A stretch of DNA of 64,000 bases, from NCBI GenBank assembly GCA_025677815.1, contig JAIXMP010000002.1, positions 1,798,001-1,862,000 of the forward strand. Reading direction: 5' to 3'. Position numbers and translations under genes: made by a program. This document shows positions 25,792-37,395 of the stretch, one piece after another. The first letter of the stretch is position 1. The number at the start of each line of letters is the position of its first letter. The stretch comes from Phascolomyces articulosus. Its lineage: Eukaryota > Mucoromycota > Mucoromycetes > Mucorales > Lichtheimiaceae. The notes under the pieces are model-generated. The model searched no databases. It had not been told where the DNA came from and worked only from the letters and a program-made list of their open reading frames with translations.

Positions 25792-27868
25792 TATATTTGA
25801 GTTATACCCAAGAGGGAAATGGTAAAAAATAATAATAAAAAGTAGTTGAAAGAGAGTGCTGCAACCTGTAGCTGCGGGTCTTATATTTTTATATTTTCTT
25901 TTGTGAAATACCGATAGGCCTTTAGCTAATATTTGTGCTTTATATATTAATACAATGTAGTATTACGACTTATGCAGCTCATAATATTGTCCATACACAT
26001 TTAATTGCTCTTAACGCCTTTCCAGTTCTTTATTTGCTATAGAGCTATGTTGCCAAAGTTTATTATTATGTACAGATGAACCTTATTCGGTGTTTTCGTA
26101 ATTGATATAAGCACAATGGTATTCTACCTCCTACTCTCTCTTTTTACCAGATGGTAAACACATCAGAGTTTTCTAATTAATAAACCATACTCTTTTTAAT
26201 CCAAATACTATAGTAGAATCTGCTAGGTAGTAATAATATGATTCTATAATACTCATATTTTTTTTTGCATATATCAAAATGAAACACCCATTCCACTGTG
26301 CTCTTTCAACTATTTGATAGGAAAAGCATCCTGCTACATATAAACATAGATTATCATGATTTGAACAAGAAAGAGAGACGTAGTACAGCAGGGTTACCAC
26401 AAAGGGGTCCATATATTGACACAAAAAAAGTCCTTATGAATGTTCAAGCAAAAACCCACATTGATTAAACACCTTCTGTGGGGATGTGAGTAAAGATTAT
26501 GATAATAGGTTGAACATGAGCTAGAGTTATTACGTGTATAGAAAAGATAAACATCGCTTGTTTTAAGTCTTCCCTATGCTACATCATCCTCCGGTGTTTA
26601 AGACCACAGTCAACCCTCCCCTTAGTTTTTCCAACACAGGAAAGTCCAAAAAATTGCTGCAGAACGTGTATACTTGCCCCAAAATAAGAATGAACATGCA
26701 GAATTTGGATGATGAAGTCTCAAAAAATGATGCGAAACCTGTGGTGTGCACAATGTGGGAGTGCTAAATTCGGGACGTGACTCTAAAGATGTTGCTGCCA
26801 GATTACTATATCACTACATCACTAATAGAATACTACTACACACATCATCTTAATAAAATAAGCCAATCGAAAATGATCTAGAGATATTGATTAAACTTTT
26901 AAACATGGATTCAGATCAATATACATTTATTGAATTGAAAACGTTTGTTTGGGAAAACTACAACCAGAAATAAAACACTGATAATATTTTACTCTACATA
27001 GTCCTATAGCTTTATAATATTCTTCCCCATGCCTTTTTCTAATGATAGGATAGTGTGAACATAATTTCAGTTCTTCAGGATAACAACTCGCATCTTTTCT
27101 TCATTCTTTATAAAAGAGATTCAGAAAGTATCGTATATTGTGCACAAGGATCATCCACATCTTCAGTTACCAGTTTAAATTAATTTCTGCAGCCTGGTTG
27201 CCTTCGCCCATATTATAATACCAGCACAAGTTTTCTTTTTTTACATCGATAAACCTTGATAATTGCTTGAATAATTTTTTAGAGATAAAGTCGAGGGCAC
27301 CTATATAAAAAAGAAAATACCAACACAAATTTTCTTGTATTTCTATTTGTAACACATTATGCTACGTACATAGAATATCGGCTCAACCAACTGTTTAGTT
27401 GATCCATTAAATCTATTACTGATATATGATTGTCTATCGGTTGGTGCCATTTTTATTTTGGAGAGATCAAACCTTTTATTATTATATTACTTTGCCTAAT
27501 TGGACAATTCAGAATATGTGATACAGAGTTAATTTTGCATAAGTTACTTGGATTTGGTTTTTGTTACTTGCGGGTACAATAAAACACGATGAATTCTGTC
27601 AAAAGAACTTTTGTGCTATATTAATATGAAGGAAGATCTAGTACAATTTGCTTTGACATGTGTGTATAAAAAAGAAGGAACCTCATTACGTACTTCTTAA
27701 CAATCACTTAGTATATAACGAAAATAAGGACATTCCTCTTCTAATATAAGCAAAGAACATAGGATTTTTCTGGTACTGGAACATTTTATATCCGCTATGT
27801 ATTTTGCATAGCCAAATTAATTACCTCAATTTCTCTTTCCTTTTGTCTACACGACGCGACACAACACC
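25792..27868. other. Long divergent interval BET2 / LARP7-like
   Basis: About 2.08 kb. Proximal parts should hold both promoters. A 63-codon ORF at 26576-26767 is less AT-rich than its surroundings but has no recognisable domain. An imperfect 21-bp direct repeat occurs at 27217-27237 and 27316-27336. Otherwise the interval is AT-rich and featureless. Confidence 0.5.
27217..27336. repeat. Imperfect direct repeat, period 99 bp
   Basis: The 21-mer AATACCAGCACAAGTTTTCTT at 27217 recurs at 27316 as AATACCAACACAAATTTTCTT (19 of 21 identical). It could be a small tandem-duplication remnant or paired binding sites. Confidence 0.55.
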
Positions 27869-29604
27869 ATGTCAGAAGAACGCGATCGTAAAACAATAAA
27901 TGTGTTGGAAACCTACTTTAGTGATGCCAATCTGAACTTTGATAAATTGTTAAAAAAATATATTCAAGAAAACCATGAAGGCTGTAAGTAAATAAATCGA
28001 TCTGATCGATCGTTTTTTATTATTATTCTGAATTCTCGAATTCTATGGATCTCAGTACGTAAAATACTAATTTGTATATACTATATATAATATATAGTTG
28101 TACCTATTGCAAAACTTATTTCGTTAAAAAAGTTCAAGGAACTTCAAGCAACAGCAGAAGATATTGTAAAAGCAACAGAAGCATCGACACGATTAAACGT
28201 AACTCATTGGAAAGAACTTACAGTTATTAAATGGAGATACTGAAAAAAAAACATTTATGCAAATATTTATATATTTATATAGCTGAATTCTGATAAGACA
28301 TCTGTTGCTCGAGTCAAACCTTTTGTTGCCTTTAAAAAACAAGAATTGGACAATTGGTCTGTTTATGTGGTAAGGATCGTAAAACTTGTTTATTGTTCAT
28401 ATCATATAACATAAACTCATCAAAGATGTGTTATTTACTGTCCTATTATTATAGGAAGGATTATGGAGGCCTTATAATAATAAAGATAAGATATCAGAAT
28501 TATTTTCTCGACTCATTGGTCATGTCTCATTTATCCGGTTTCCACCCGATCGTAATAATCAGGAACACTTTCATGGTTATTGTTTTATCGAATTTAGTGA
28601 AAAAGAAGACGTTGCAAAAGCAATTGAATTATTGGATTGTTCAAAAGGCCAAAACCATTCAGATCCTGAAGTAATGAAACTTTGCTTGAAAGTCATATCC
28701 AAGTAAGTGAAAACAAAAAAAAAACCTTTTGGAATATAATATATTAGAATATTATAATTTTGGTAGAGAAAGGGGGTTGTAAACGCGAGGAAACAAAAAA
28801 TAGTAGGAATTACACTAAGTGTATCAATCATATAGGATTGAATACAACGAACTTGAAAAAGAATATTTAGAAATTCAAAAAGCTGCACGAGAAAAAGTGC
28901 AACATGCATGGGAGGAATACAATAAAGAACAATCAGAAAACCTTGAAGAACCCATGGATACAGATGAAAAAGAAGGAAAAGGATACCCAGAAGGTTTAAT
29001 AGTGTTTGTAACCAACTTAGCACCAAAGACTTCCAAGACAATTATTACCGTAAGTAAAAAAAAAAAAAGGCAATGAATGGATGAATAAAAAAAAATGGAT
29101 CCTTGGATATTGATTTTTACTTCCCTTGGTTTAATTGTGCATAGAAATTATTACAGCAAGCCGATGTGGAAATCGCCTACGTGGACTATAAAAGAAATGC
29201 CCCATCTGTATGTATAAAGTAGAAATATATCTTTTTGTTCATAACTAAAAAAAAAGAACGTTAAGCTAAAACAAAGTTACTTATGTATATATAGTGCCAT
29301 GTACGTCTCAAGTCGTCAGATGACGCGGATAAATTAGTGAATTATTTTAGCGAAAATAAAAAAACACAGCAGGATGGAAAGGATGCTGAAGGTCAACCAG
29401 CAGGCGAAGGAGAAGTTTCGCAAGCATTGGGTGTAAGAAAAATTACTGGTAAGCAGCACATTGAAAAAAATTGAGAACGTTTTTTTTAGGATTGAATTGA
29501 TACTGATAAAGCTTTCCTTTACAGGCGCGGAAGAAAAAATATTTTGGGAGAATGAGGGAAGCGCTGCGATGGATTTACTTTCTCAACAAGCTTCAACGTC
29601 ATAA
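27869..29604 (+). CDS. LARP7: La-related protein, LARP7/Pof8-like (La motif, RRM, xRRM)
   Basis: La-module protein expected to bind the 3' end of a structured RNA and stay bound. Relatives are LARP7 on 7SK RNA and Pof8 or p65 on telomerase RNA. Eight exons: 27869-27983, 28098-28198, 28283-28369, 28455-28702, 28836-29049, 29145-29207, 29295-29448 and 29525-29604, giving 353 aa. The La motif starts at about residue 10 (VLETYFSDANLNFDKLL). RRM1 follows (WSVYVEGLWRPY; GYCFIEF). A charged linker leads to a C-terminal xRRM: IVFVTNLAPKT, then AYVDYKRNAPSCHVRLKSS with an RNP3-like Y-x-D-Y, and GAEEKIFWENEG, matching the LARP7 'SG..E..YW' turn. The xRRM favours LARP7/Pof8 over genuine La (Lhp1). A decayed relative lies at about 49.1-49.6 kb. 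Confidence 0.88.
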
Positions 29605-30375
29605 TCTCGAATAAGAAAGGACTGTTCTTTAATCGCATGAAAAATCACTAGGATTAGCCCCCCCCTCTCTCTCTGTATGTTATTCATCGTTTTCGCTTAT
29701 ATGATTTCTCGAGTTAATAATGCACATAATAAAGATTAGCTTTCCCTATTGTTACCCCTGGCAATATAATAGAAAATTCTATCCAATCCATTATCAATGA
29801 CATTGAATAGCATTTTAATATAATGCATATATATCTTCGTCGTTTTATATTTATGTTGATAAATATAATAAAAATAGTTTGAGCGTGAAGGTACTTATGA
29901 TGGACACTCTCAAACCAATATCGATAATTGGGTCAGTGCTACTGCTTTTAGATATGAAGTAATACAACTGTTTTATGAAATGATCGGATATGGTTTATCT
30001 GGTTCCATGATATACGTGATCCAAGATTTCTTGATTATACGGGTCTTTCCACGTATGTAGATTTGTGGGAGCAAAGTACATTTCATTTGTACGGCAAATG
30101 TCATGTATGAAAAATTGAAAATACAAAAGGAAACAATTCGTAATAACTAGTTGCCATGAATATTAGGAAACGAAGATATGAAATATTGTTTTATTTCAAC
30201 AACCTCTGATGTACGTAGAATTTTTCTTCTAAATTTAAAATTCTAACAAGTAAAAGCTGACTGATTACACACAAAAACACACAAGATATTATACTGTCTA
30301 ACGCACCACAAGAAAAAAAAATTAGTATAAAACACCTGTCAAATATGAATCAACCCATTTTTATTGTAATTATTA
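29605..30375. other. Tail-to-tail interval LARP7-like / JmjC gene
   Basis: 771 bp between convergent stops. AT-rich, with no coding signal on either strand. Confidence 0.6.
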
Positions 30376-33116
30376 TTAACGTTTTGTAACACGTTCCAAT
30401 AATCTTTGCTTGACCGTAGTTGCTTTTTTAGAGGATCTTGATGAATTATTGTCGAGTGTTGGTCGTTTTTTGTTACTACCTTTTGAAGTTCCTAAATCAT
30501 CATCACTACTACTTATAGACCCACTTCTTGTCCGACTTCGTTTATTCCTATTAGTCACATTGGATTTCCTTGGTGTTGGTCGTTTTCTTTGAACATGTTC
30601 ATTCTCTTGATATTCTTCATCATCACTATCAATTTCAAGATCTTCCTTTGCAATTTCTTCATCTGATAATTCTTCTTCAATAAAACCATATTCTTCATCA
30701 TTGTCATCGTAATTTGGATGTATATCATTGGTATCGTGTTCATTAAATTCTTCTTCCTCCTGTTCTACAACAGGTTCTTCTGGTTTAAGTTTCAAAATAA
30801 TTCTAGGTAATGATGGTGTAGATGTTGCTACTGTTGATGTCGTTGATTTATTGGAGGAGTCTTTTTGTTTCTTCTTTTTCTTCTTCTTCTTTTCTGATCT
30901 TGTAGAATCGAGTTTTAATTTGACTTTGGGTACTAGTTTATGTTCATCTGTTTCCTGACCATTGTCTGTTAATTGTTTTAATGATCGTTCAACACCAGCG
31001 AGTAAATCTGCCAAAAGTTCTTTTGGATCATTTACATCTGAAGGTATATCGATGGAGCGCTTCGTTGTTCGTGTTTCAGATTCTTCAGTTTGCATAATGT
31101 CTTTTTGTAACCATTGAGAGAGTGATGCTATACTCTCTAATTCGTAATAAGATATTGGTTCTTCTTTCTCAGTAGCTAATAATAAAAAAGAGATGGTTTT
31201 ATTATTTGGACCTTGAGAAGAAATTTAAAAAAATAAAAAGACGGCAAAATACTACTTACCACGATTTAATTGATCTCGATAGCGTAACGCTGCATACCAA
31301 TTTATGCGTTTATAAAAGGGGAACCGGAATTTCATCGGTACATCCGTCAATTCCTCAATATCAAAAATCCGGACCTGAGTCCCGATATTAAATCCGTGTA
31401 AGAAATTACCGCCAATGACAAGAGCGTCTTCTGGAGTATATACTGCATGGATCCAACCTGTAGGTATAATCCTATTTTGAATTATTTGAAATACATATAT
31501 GAGTCATTTATATCCATCAAAATTAAATTATTCACCGCCAGGAGAAAGGTTATATATTATGGGTAAAAAAAAAATTGAACTTACATTGTATTTCCTGCCT
31601 TTAGATGAACTGCAAAACATTCTTTCACTTCATCGCCGAAAAATATCGTGCTTTGATCCGGTGATGAACTCCATTTTTGATACTTTTTTAAGTTTTTTGA
31701 TGTCGGTTCAATAAAATAGAATATTTTTGACCCTCGAAAAATGTGATAAAATACCTATAAAAAATACATTCGTTTCATTAATATACTTATTGTTCTTTTT
31801 GATGAAATATATATAATCAATGAGCATTTCCTTACAGAGCTTCCACCAAAATCAATATGACTATATGTTAATGAAGATTACAAGTAATTAGAAATACGTG
31901 AGAGTGAAGGAACACTAGGGTAACAAGAAAAGAAAAAAAACTTACAAATCAGTATACGAATCTTTGGTACCCATTAAACAATATAATTGAACTTTGGGAT
32001 ATTCAACTGGTTTCAATTCTTTTGGCCACATATGATCAATCCAATCCAAATCTCTATATATGTGATAAACAGAATGAGCCTCTTCTTACGGTCAAATGGG
32101 AGGCCCCATCATTTCCAAATCACTGTTGATAAATCAAATGATAAAAAAAAACAAACCTAACAATTTTGGGTCGAACTATATCCTTTGCAAAAGGAGTATC
32201 ACTAATTTCCAAACTAATGACGTTTCTTATCCTATCACGCTCATTGCTTTGATAATATTCAGACCAACGACCCATATTCCATCCTGTTGATTCCGATTGT
32301 GTTGCAACATCTATTAATAATATCCCACCCATCATTCGCATCCTAAGTCAGTTTTATAATCATGCATAGATATAAATTTCTCTGTCTTTTTTTTTCGTTT
32401 TTCCAATTACCAATAACTTCTACATGATGATCATGACCTATATATATGGTCATTTTTCATGAGTTAAAAAAAAGTCGAGTAGTCATTACTTCAATAGATT
32501 TGAAAAGAAGATTATCTGGCTTACCAACACCATCAGCAATATCAGCTACTGTTGTATTGGATGAGGGCATTTTCATATCTAATCCATCTGGCTGTTCAAT
32601 AACAAATGGTTCCCGCATGCCCGTCTTTTTTAATAAATCCACTGTCACTTCTTCCCCTTTATATCGTTTAAATGGATCTTTTGCAAATGCTTTGGCCTTT
32701 AATATTTTTGACCATATGTTTTGATCAGCTGTCTTGCCTTCGTTCAAATCGGCATAGTTGAGTCGAGTATGTTCTCGTTCTGACTTTCGTCGTTGTGGTT
32801 TATCTTTTTTTAAGTAGTATATAAGTAGGTATAATAAGTCCCTACGCGTTCCATATAATACTGCTATATTTTCACAAGTTTAATACTGGAAGTAGAAGAA
32901 GTAAGGAAAATAAAGTCATTTACATGTTGAAGGACCGTGTGTTTTAATGCATAAAGCACAATGGTATCGTTCGATCAGGTCGCATTGTTCTTTTGTTATG
33001 TCAGCACATGCGGCATGATACCAAGTTGAACAACCGTCACATTGTAACCAAGTATCGTATAAGGTCGTATCAACGTCTTTTGTACATAATGGGCATCTTT
33101 CAACGTTTTGTTCCAT
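30376..33116 (-). CDS. JHD1: PHD + JmjC histone lysine demethylase (Jhd1/KDM2-KDM7 group)
   Basis: Nuclear Fe(II)/2-oxoglutarate demethylase of histone H3. Nine exons: 33116-32924, 32803-32525, 32437-32411, 32310-32157, 32053-31946, 31860-31836, 31754-31585, 31471-31260 and 31175-30376, giving 655 aa. The PHD finger is at residues 8-60 (CPLC...CDGC..WYH..C...YHCALC), followed by HGPST. JmjC: iron ligands H255 and D257 (FHIDFGGSS) and H344 (GGNFLHGFN), with 2OG-contacting K272 (RGSKIFYFI) and the hallmark [12 protein letters not shown]. The C-terminal 200 residues are charged and disordered. Exon 3 (27 nt) and exon 6 (25 nt) are microexons; exon 6 carries both first iron ligands. The exon 2 start at 32803 is chosen by homology; an in-frame alternative acceptor at 32863 would add 20 residues. 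Confidence 0.9.
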
Positions 33117-35377
33117 AACAAGGTTTCTGCGAACAAAAGTATATCTGGCTAAAGAAGATTTGGTGCCTTGTAAAAAAAAGTTAGTTTAAAAAAATTGTGA
33201 TACAGCAGGATACGCTTCCTGAGAGTTGGCCATTAACAAATTTTCATTGGTTAATATAATTACCCAGTCATGAGTATACTTAGACATCATTACAATTATT
33301 AAGGATACCATAAGCATATAAATATATATAAAAGCATGACCATGGCAACGATCTATTTAATGTTTTGGATCTAAACAAAGAAAATCATAATAATTTGTGT
33401 AATCTCGAAATAACAAGCAACCAGCACCTTCAGTGCTATATCTACAAAGTTGATCTTTTCAGAGCAAACTCGACCATCGATAAACATGTTTTCAGTAGCA
33501 ATTGATTGACTCATATACTATAATGGAACATTTGTATTAATAAATTTTATTCTAGAAGTTCCACAGCAGTTTATAACCTGTGCGTACACTTATTACAATA
33601 ACCAGTATTCTACTTTACTTTATCTTAGTATTTATTTTATTGTTGTTTTTAAATTTGTTTGTTTATTGGCAGGATGTGTTTTTCTCCTTTTTTGGTTTGT
33701 CAAATAAGTACCGGCTGTCAAAAACTGTCAACGATATTGGCCTTATTGATTTTTGTTCTCTGTAATCTTTGGCTTGAATGCAAGATCTGCTTTAAAAAAA
33801 AAGCTCACACGCTTGATGAAGCAGCTGAAATAAAAATAACAACTAAAAACTGAAAGACCCATACAACTCATTCCATTTGGTGCTTTGGTGAGTGCATTAA
33901 TGTGTTGAGAATACAGATTACCTTCTTTTATAGTAAATATTTACAATATATTATAATTACTTATTATCACTATAGAGTAATTTTTGGAGTGAGTTCTTTA
34001 CTTCTATAATGGAGATAAATATCATTGAATTTTAATATCTGGGATATTATAACTCCCAAATTTTGTATTGATCCTGTGCCTGAAATGAGCTTATTATGTG
34101 TGGAGCAAGAATTCTAATGAATACACCCATACTGTTATGTATAGATCAACTTTTTCAATCTAATCATATGGCTTTTATACGCACATACAATACCATTTAC
34201 AAAATGATGACTGAAGTTAGCATTGTTATAAATAAATGCTATTATTTAAAATGGGGAAAATAAGACCCTTTCGGCATGTCCATGCTTCATTTCCGCACTT
34301 TTTTTCTACTGTTTGAGAAAAAAAAAAATACGTACCTGCTGTTTTTTTACTTCTCCCTGACCACATTGTGGAAATAGTTTGCGTTTCACACCTGTAAAAA
34401 AAAACTATATGCTGGGTGTATTGCGTCTGTGTATGAGAAAATTAGTGATTTCTTTTTTTCAAGCTAGATCATATATATTCAATTGTAATAAAAACATGGA
34501 TTTAACAAGTTATAATAATAAATAAGCAACTTCCACAGTTGTTTACTAAATAAGTTTTTACCATGTTTCAGGATTTCACCGAAATTGTTTATATAATTTG
34601 AAAATTTTCCTTTCTAGCTACTTTATATAATTCTTCTTATCATGGCGTGTTTTTTTCTGTGGAACATCTTCTTCAATATGGTCTTGTAATTATATAGTGT
34701 CTTGGTGATCCCTCATCTCTGTGCTACCATGGAAATGCTTCAATGAAATTAGGCTACAAAGGACACATGCTTTTCTGGGAAACCTACGATCGGTTGTACC
34801 ATAGAACACATGGTCATAATCTATGGTTAATAAAAGAAATCCATTCTTTATATCAACTCTTGGATAACTTATTTATAATTTTAATTATAGACGGAATGTA
34901 AGATATACCCGTGTTGTTCTTCATGATAAGTGATTAATGACTGTTTTTATAATATATAAAAGTCTTTTTATTGCTGAGGTTTATTATAAATGCGAACAAT
35001 GTTTAAAAGAAAGTGCATGGTGATAACAATAAGAGTGTTTGAATTGTGTGAAATTCTATACAATGGGCTTGACAACAAGTTTAGTATATAAACTTTTTCG
35101 TTATTAATATGAAAAATGCTAACATGAACTTTAAATTGATCATAAATTATCACAAGAACATGAGTCTATTTTATAGTAGTCGTACCTTATTATGTTCAAT
35201 ATTATATGGTACAATTGCACCAAAGATATGGTTTGTTATCACCATCCTCGCACATCAGCATCCTCATCTCGGAGAGTATATAAAGTGGCCTATAGTCAAT
35301 GGGAATTTGGTCTTTATTTTATCTTTTTTTTATTATTTTTTTTTTGTCTTTTCTGAAATTTTAATCAGTACAAGAAG
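33117..35377. other. Long divergent interval JmjC gene / phosphoesterase
   Basis: About 2.26 kb of AT-rich sequence between divergent starts. Several 60-70 codon ORFs (for example 33580-33765) read as hydrophobic translations of T-rich DNA and are not credible. No RNA gene recognised. Confidence 0.55.
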
Positions 35378-36831
35378 ATGTATTACAATCATATATTGAG
35401 TTTGCTTTTGTTATCATGGTTTGGAACCATAATTACTGCTCAACAACAATTCAAAAGTGGAAAATACTATGATCGTATTGTAATTGTTGTTATGGAGAAT
35501 CAGGACTTTAATGACGTTGCTGATGATTCTTACTATCCTACAATTGCTGAAAATCATAATGGTACTATCATATAACATTCCTCTATTTTTTTGCTTTAAA
35601 GATGTTTTGCTAACTTTCTTTTATATATAGGTGTACTTCTGACAAATTTTTATGCCCTGACTCATCCTTCTCAACCAAATTATGTATGTATATGCCTTCT
35701 CTTTTTTTAAGTAACTGATATGTAATATATGTAATGATTGAAAGGAAGAAAAAACTCATAATTACATTGATATTATGTTATACCAGATTGGTATGATTAG
35801 TGGATCCACAGGAGGCGTAATTTTAGACTTTGATTCAAACATTGAGCGTAAATCTGTGGTCGATTTGCTTGATGCAAAAGGCATTTCATGGAAAACATAC
35901 CAAGAATCATACCCAGGTAACGAAAAAAAAAGAGTTGTTGTATTTATTGTTAGTACGAATAATCATATAAAATGGTGGTGTATTAACATGTTTTTATATG
36001 CTGTATTATCCTAGGTGGCTGTAGCACAGAATCATCTGTAGACACTTACCGTCGTAAACACAACCCATTCATTTCATTCAAAAACATTGCCAGTAATGGA
36101 ACTCGATGTGCTAATATTGTACCTGCTACACAACTTGATGAGGATATTGAAAACAATTCTGTACCACAATTTGTTTTCTATACACCTGATGTAAGGCATT
36201 TTACAAAAAGGGAAAAGAGAGAGAGGAACTCGCTATATTATTATTATTATTTTATTAAGCAGCAGCATGGGCTTTTTTGTTTCTTTTTTTTTTATATTAT
36301 AGATGAACAATGATGGACATGGTATGTGCTATCATATATGAGAATAATGGTATACAATGATTAAGTTATATATTAAATCATATTTTCTATACTTTCATAA
36401 TATAATAGATACTTCACTCCAATACTCATCAGATTGGATGAAGTCGTGGCTTGAACCTAGAGTCGGTAAACCAGGATTTAACAATAACACATTATTTATA
36501 CTTACTTGGGATGAAAACAAAACATGGGTTATCAAACCCAATATTGTATATACGGTTCTTTTTGGTCCTGCAGTCAATCGTACAGTATCAACTGATGACA
36601 CTAAGTACAACCATTACTCAATTCTTAAGAGCGTTGAAGAAAATGTATGTATTATGGATTGGTTGTATATACAACATGTAAACAATCGCATTCAATGTTC
36701 TGAGGATATGAATTTGTTACCAATAGACTTGTTACTAACTTATGCCTCTGTTATTATTTATTGAATAGTGGGATCTGGGTAACCTTGGAGAAGGAGATGT
36801 CGATGCAACCCCTTTGATTATCAAGGACTAG
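35378..36831 (+). CDS. Secreted phosphoesterase-family acid phosphatase
   Basis: Member of the phosphoesterase family that includes fungal acid phosphatases and phospholipase C-like enzymes. Seven exons: 35378-35561, 35631-35683, 35787-35916, 36015-36190, 36303-36321, 36409-36644 and 36769-36831, giving 286 aa. A signal peptide covers about residues 1-21 (MYYNHILSLLLLSWFGTIIT). Conserved motifs: VVMENQDFNDV with the metal-binding Glu-Asn, THPSQPNYIG, VVDLLDAKGISWKTYQE, then FYTPDMNNDGHDTS and LFILTWDE. Several N-x-S/T sites fit secretion. Exon 5 is a 19-nt microexon that supplies MNNDGH of the metal-site loop. Fungal relatives are often phosphate-repressed, but no such control site was identified here. 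Confidence 0.88.
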
Positions 36832-37395
36832 AAAGAAAAAACCAATTTATTTTGCTGAAAAACAAAGCCATCTTCTTCCACCTATTCCGTATATTTATTA
36901 ATATCGTTGTTATATCAGATATATATCTACAATACAATAACCTTTCATTTTATATTTATTTGCACATAAATTAACAATCCATTCGGGTATACTTTCACCA
37001 ACAATGTTGTATTTTTTGATTTTCTTTTGGTTGTGATTCATTTTTTTTACAAGTTCAAATTATTTTAAAGATTAATGTTCATGACAATCCGTAATTATAA
37101 TTTTTTTCATAAATGATGTAACAATGCTATATATTTTTCCCTGGGAAATAAAAATGCTGATGAATGAAAGTCTCTAAAGATTCCAACATTATGCAAACAA
37201 GTTCGCACGCAAGTTGAAGAAGTAAATGTAAAGAGACTAATTAAAGAGCCGCACTTTAATATTAGTCAAGGATTTTCCTCTCTCTTTCACACGACGACGA
37301 CATCCCCTTCTCTTATTTTTTTTAGTTCTCTATTTTTTCTTTCTTCCTTTTATTCTTTTTTTTTTCTTTCCTCTCCCCTCTTTTTTTTTGATACC
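36832..37395. promoter_or_regulatory. Promoter region of the acyl-CoA carboxylase subunit gene
   Basis: 564 bp between two genes on the same strand. The last 130 bp (about 37262-37389) are almost pure C/T on the plus strand, broken only by a few purines such as ACGACGACGACA. Pyrimidine tracts just before the start codon are common in highly expressed fungal genes. Confidence 0.5.

Noticed and set aside
26576..26767. 63-codon ORF, less AT-rich than its neighbours
   Set aside because: No recognisable motif, no promoter signal and too short to support without conservation data; noted only in the interval entry.
32804..32863. 60-nt upstream extension of exon 2 of the JmjC gene
   Set aside because: In frame, but adds a hydrophobic segment ([11 protein letters not shown]) between PHD and JmjC parts where relatives have HGPS-x-K; kept as an alternative.
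33580..33853. Hydrophobic ORFs that look like membrane proteins
   Set aside because: They are translations of T-rich intergenic DNA with Phe/Leu/Ile runs and no conserved features.
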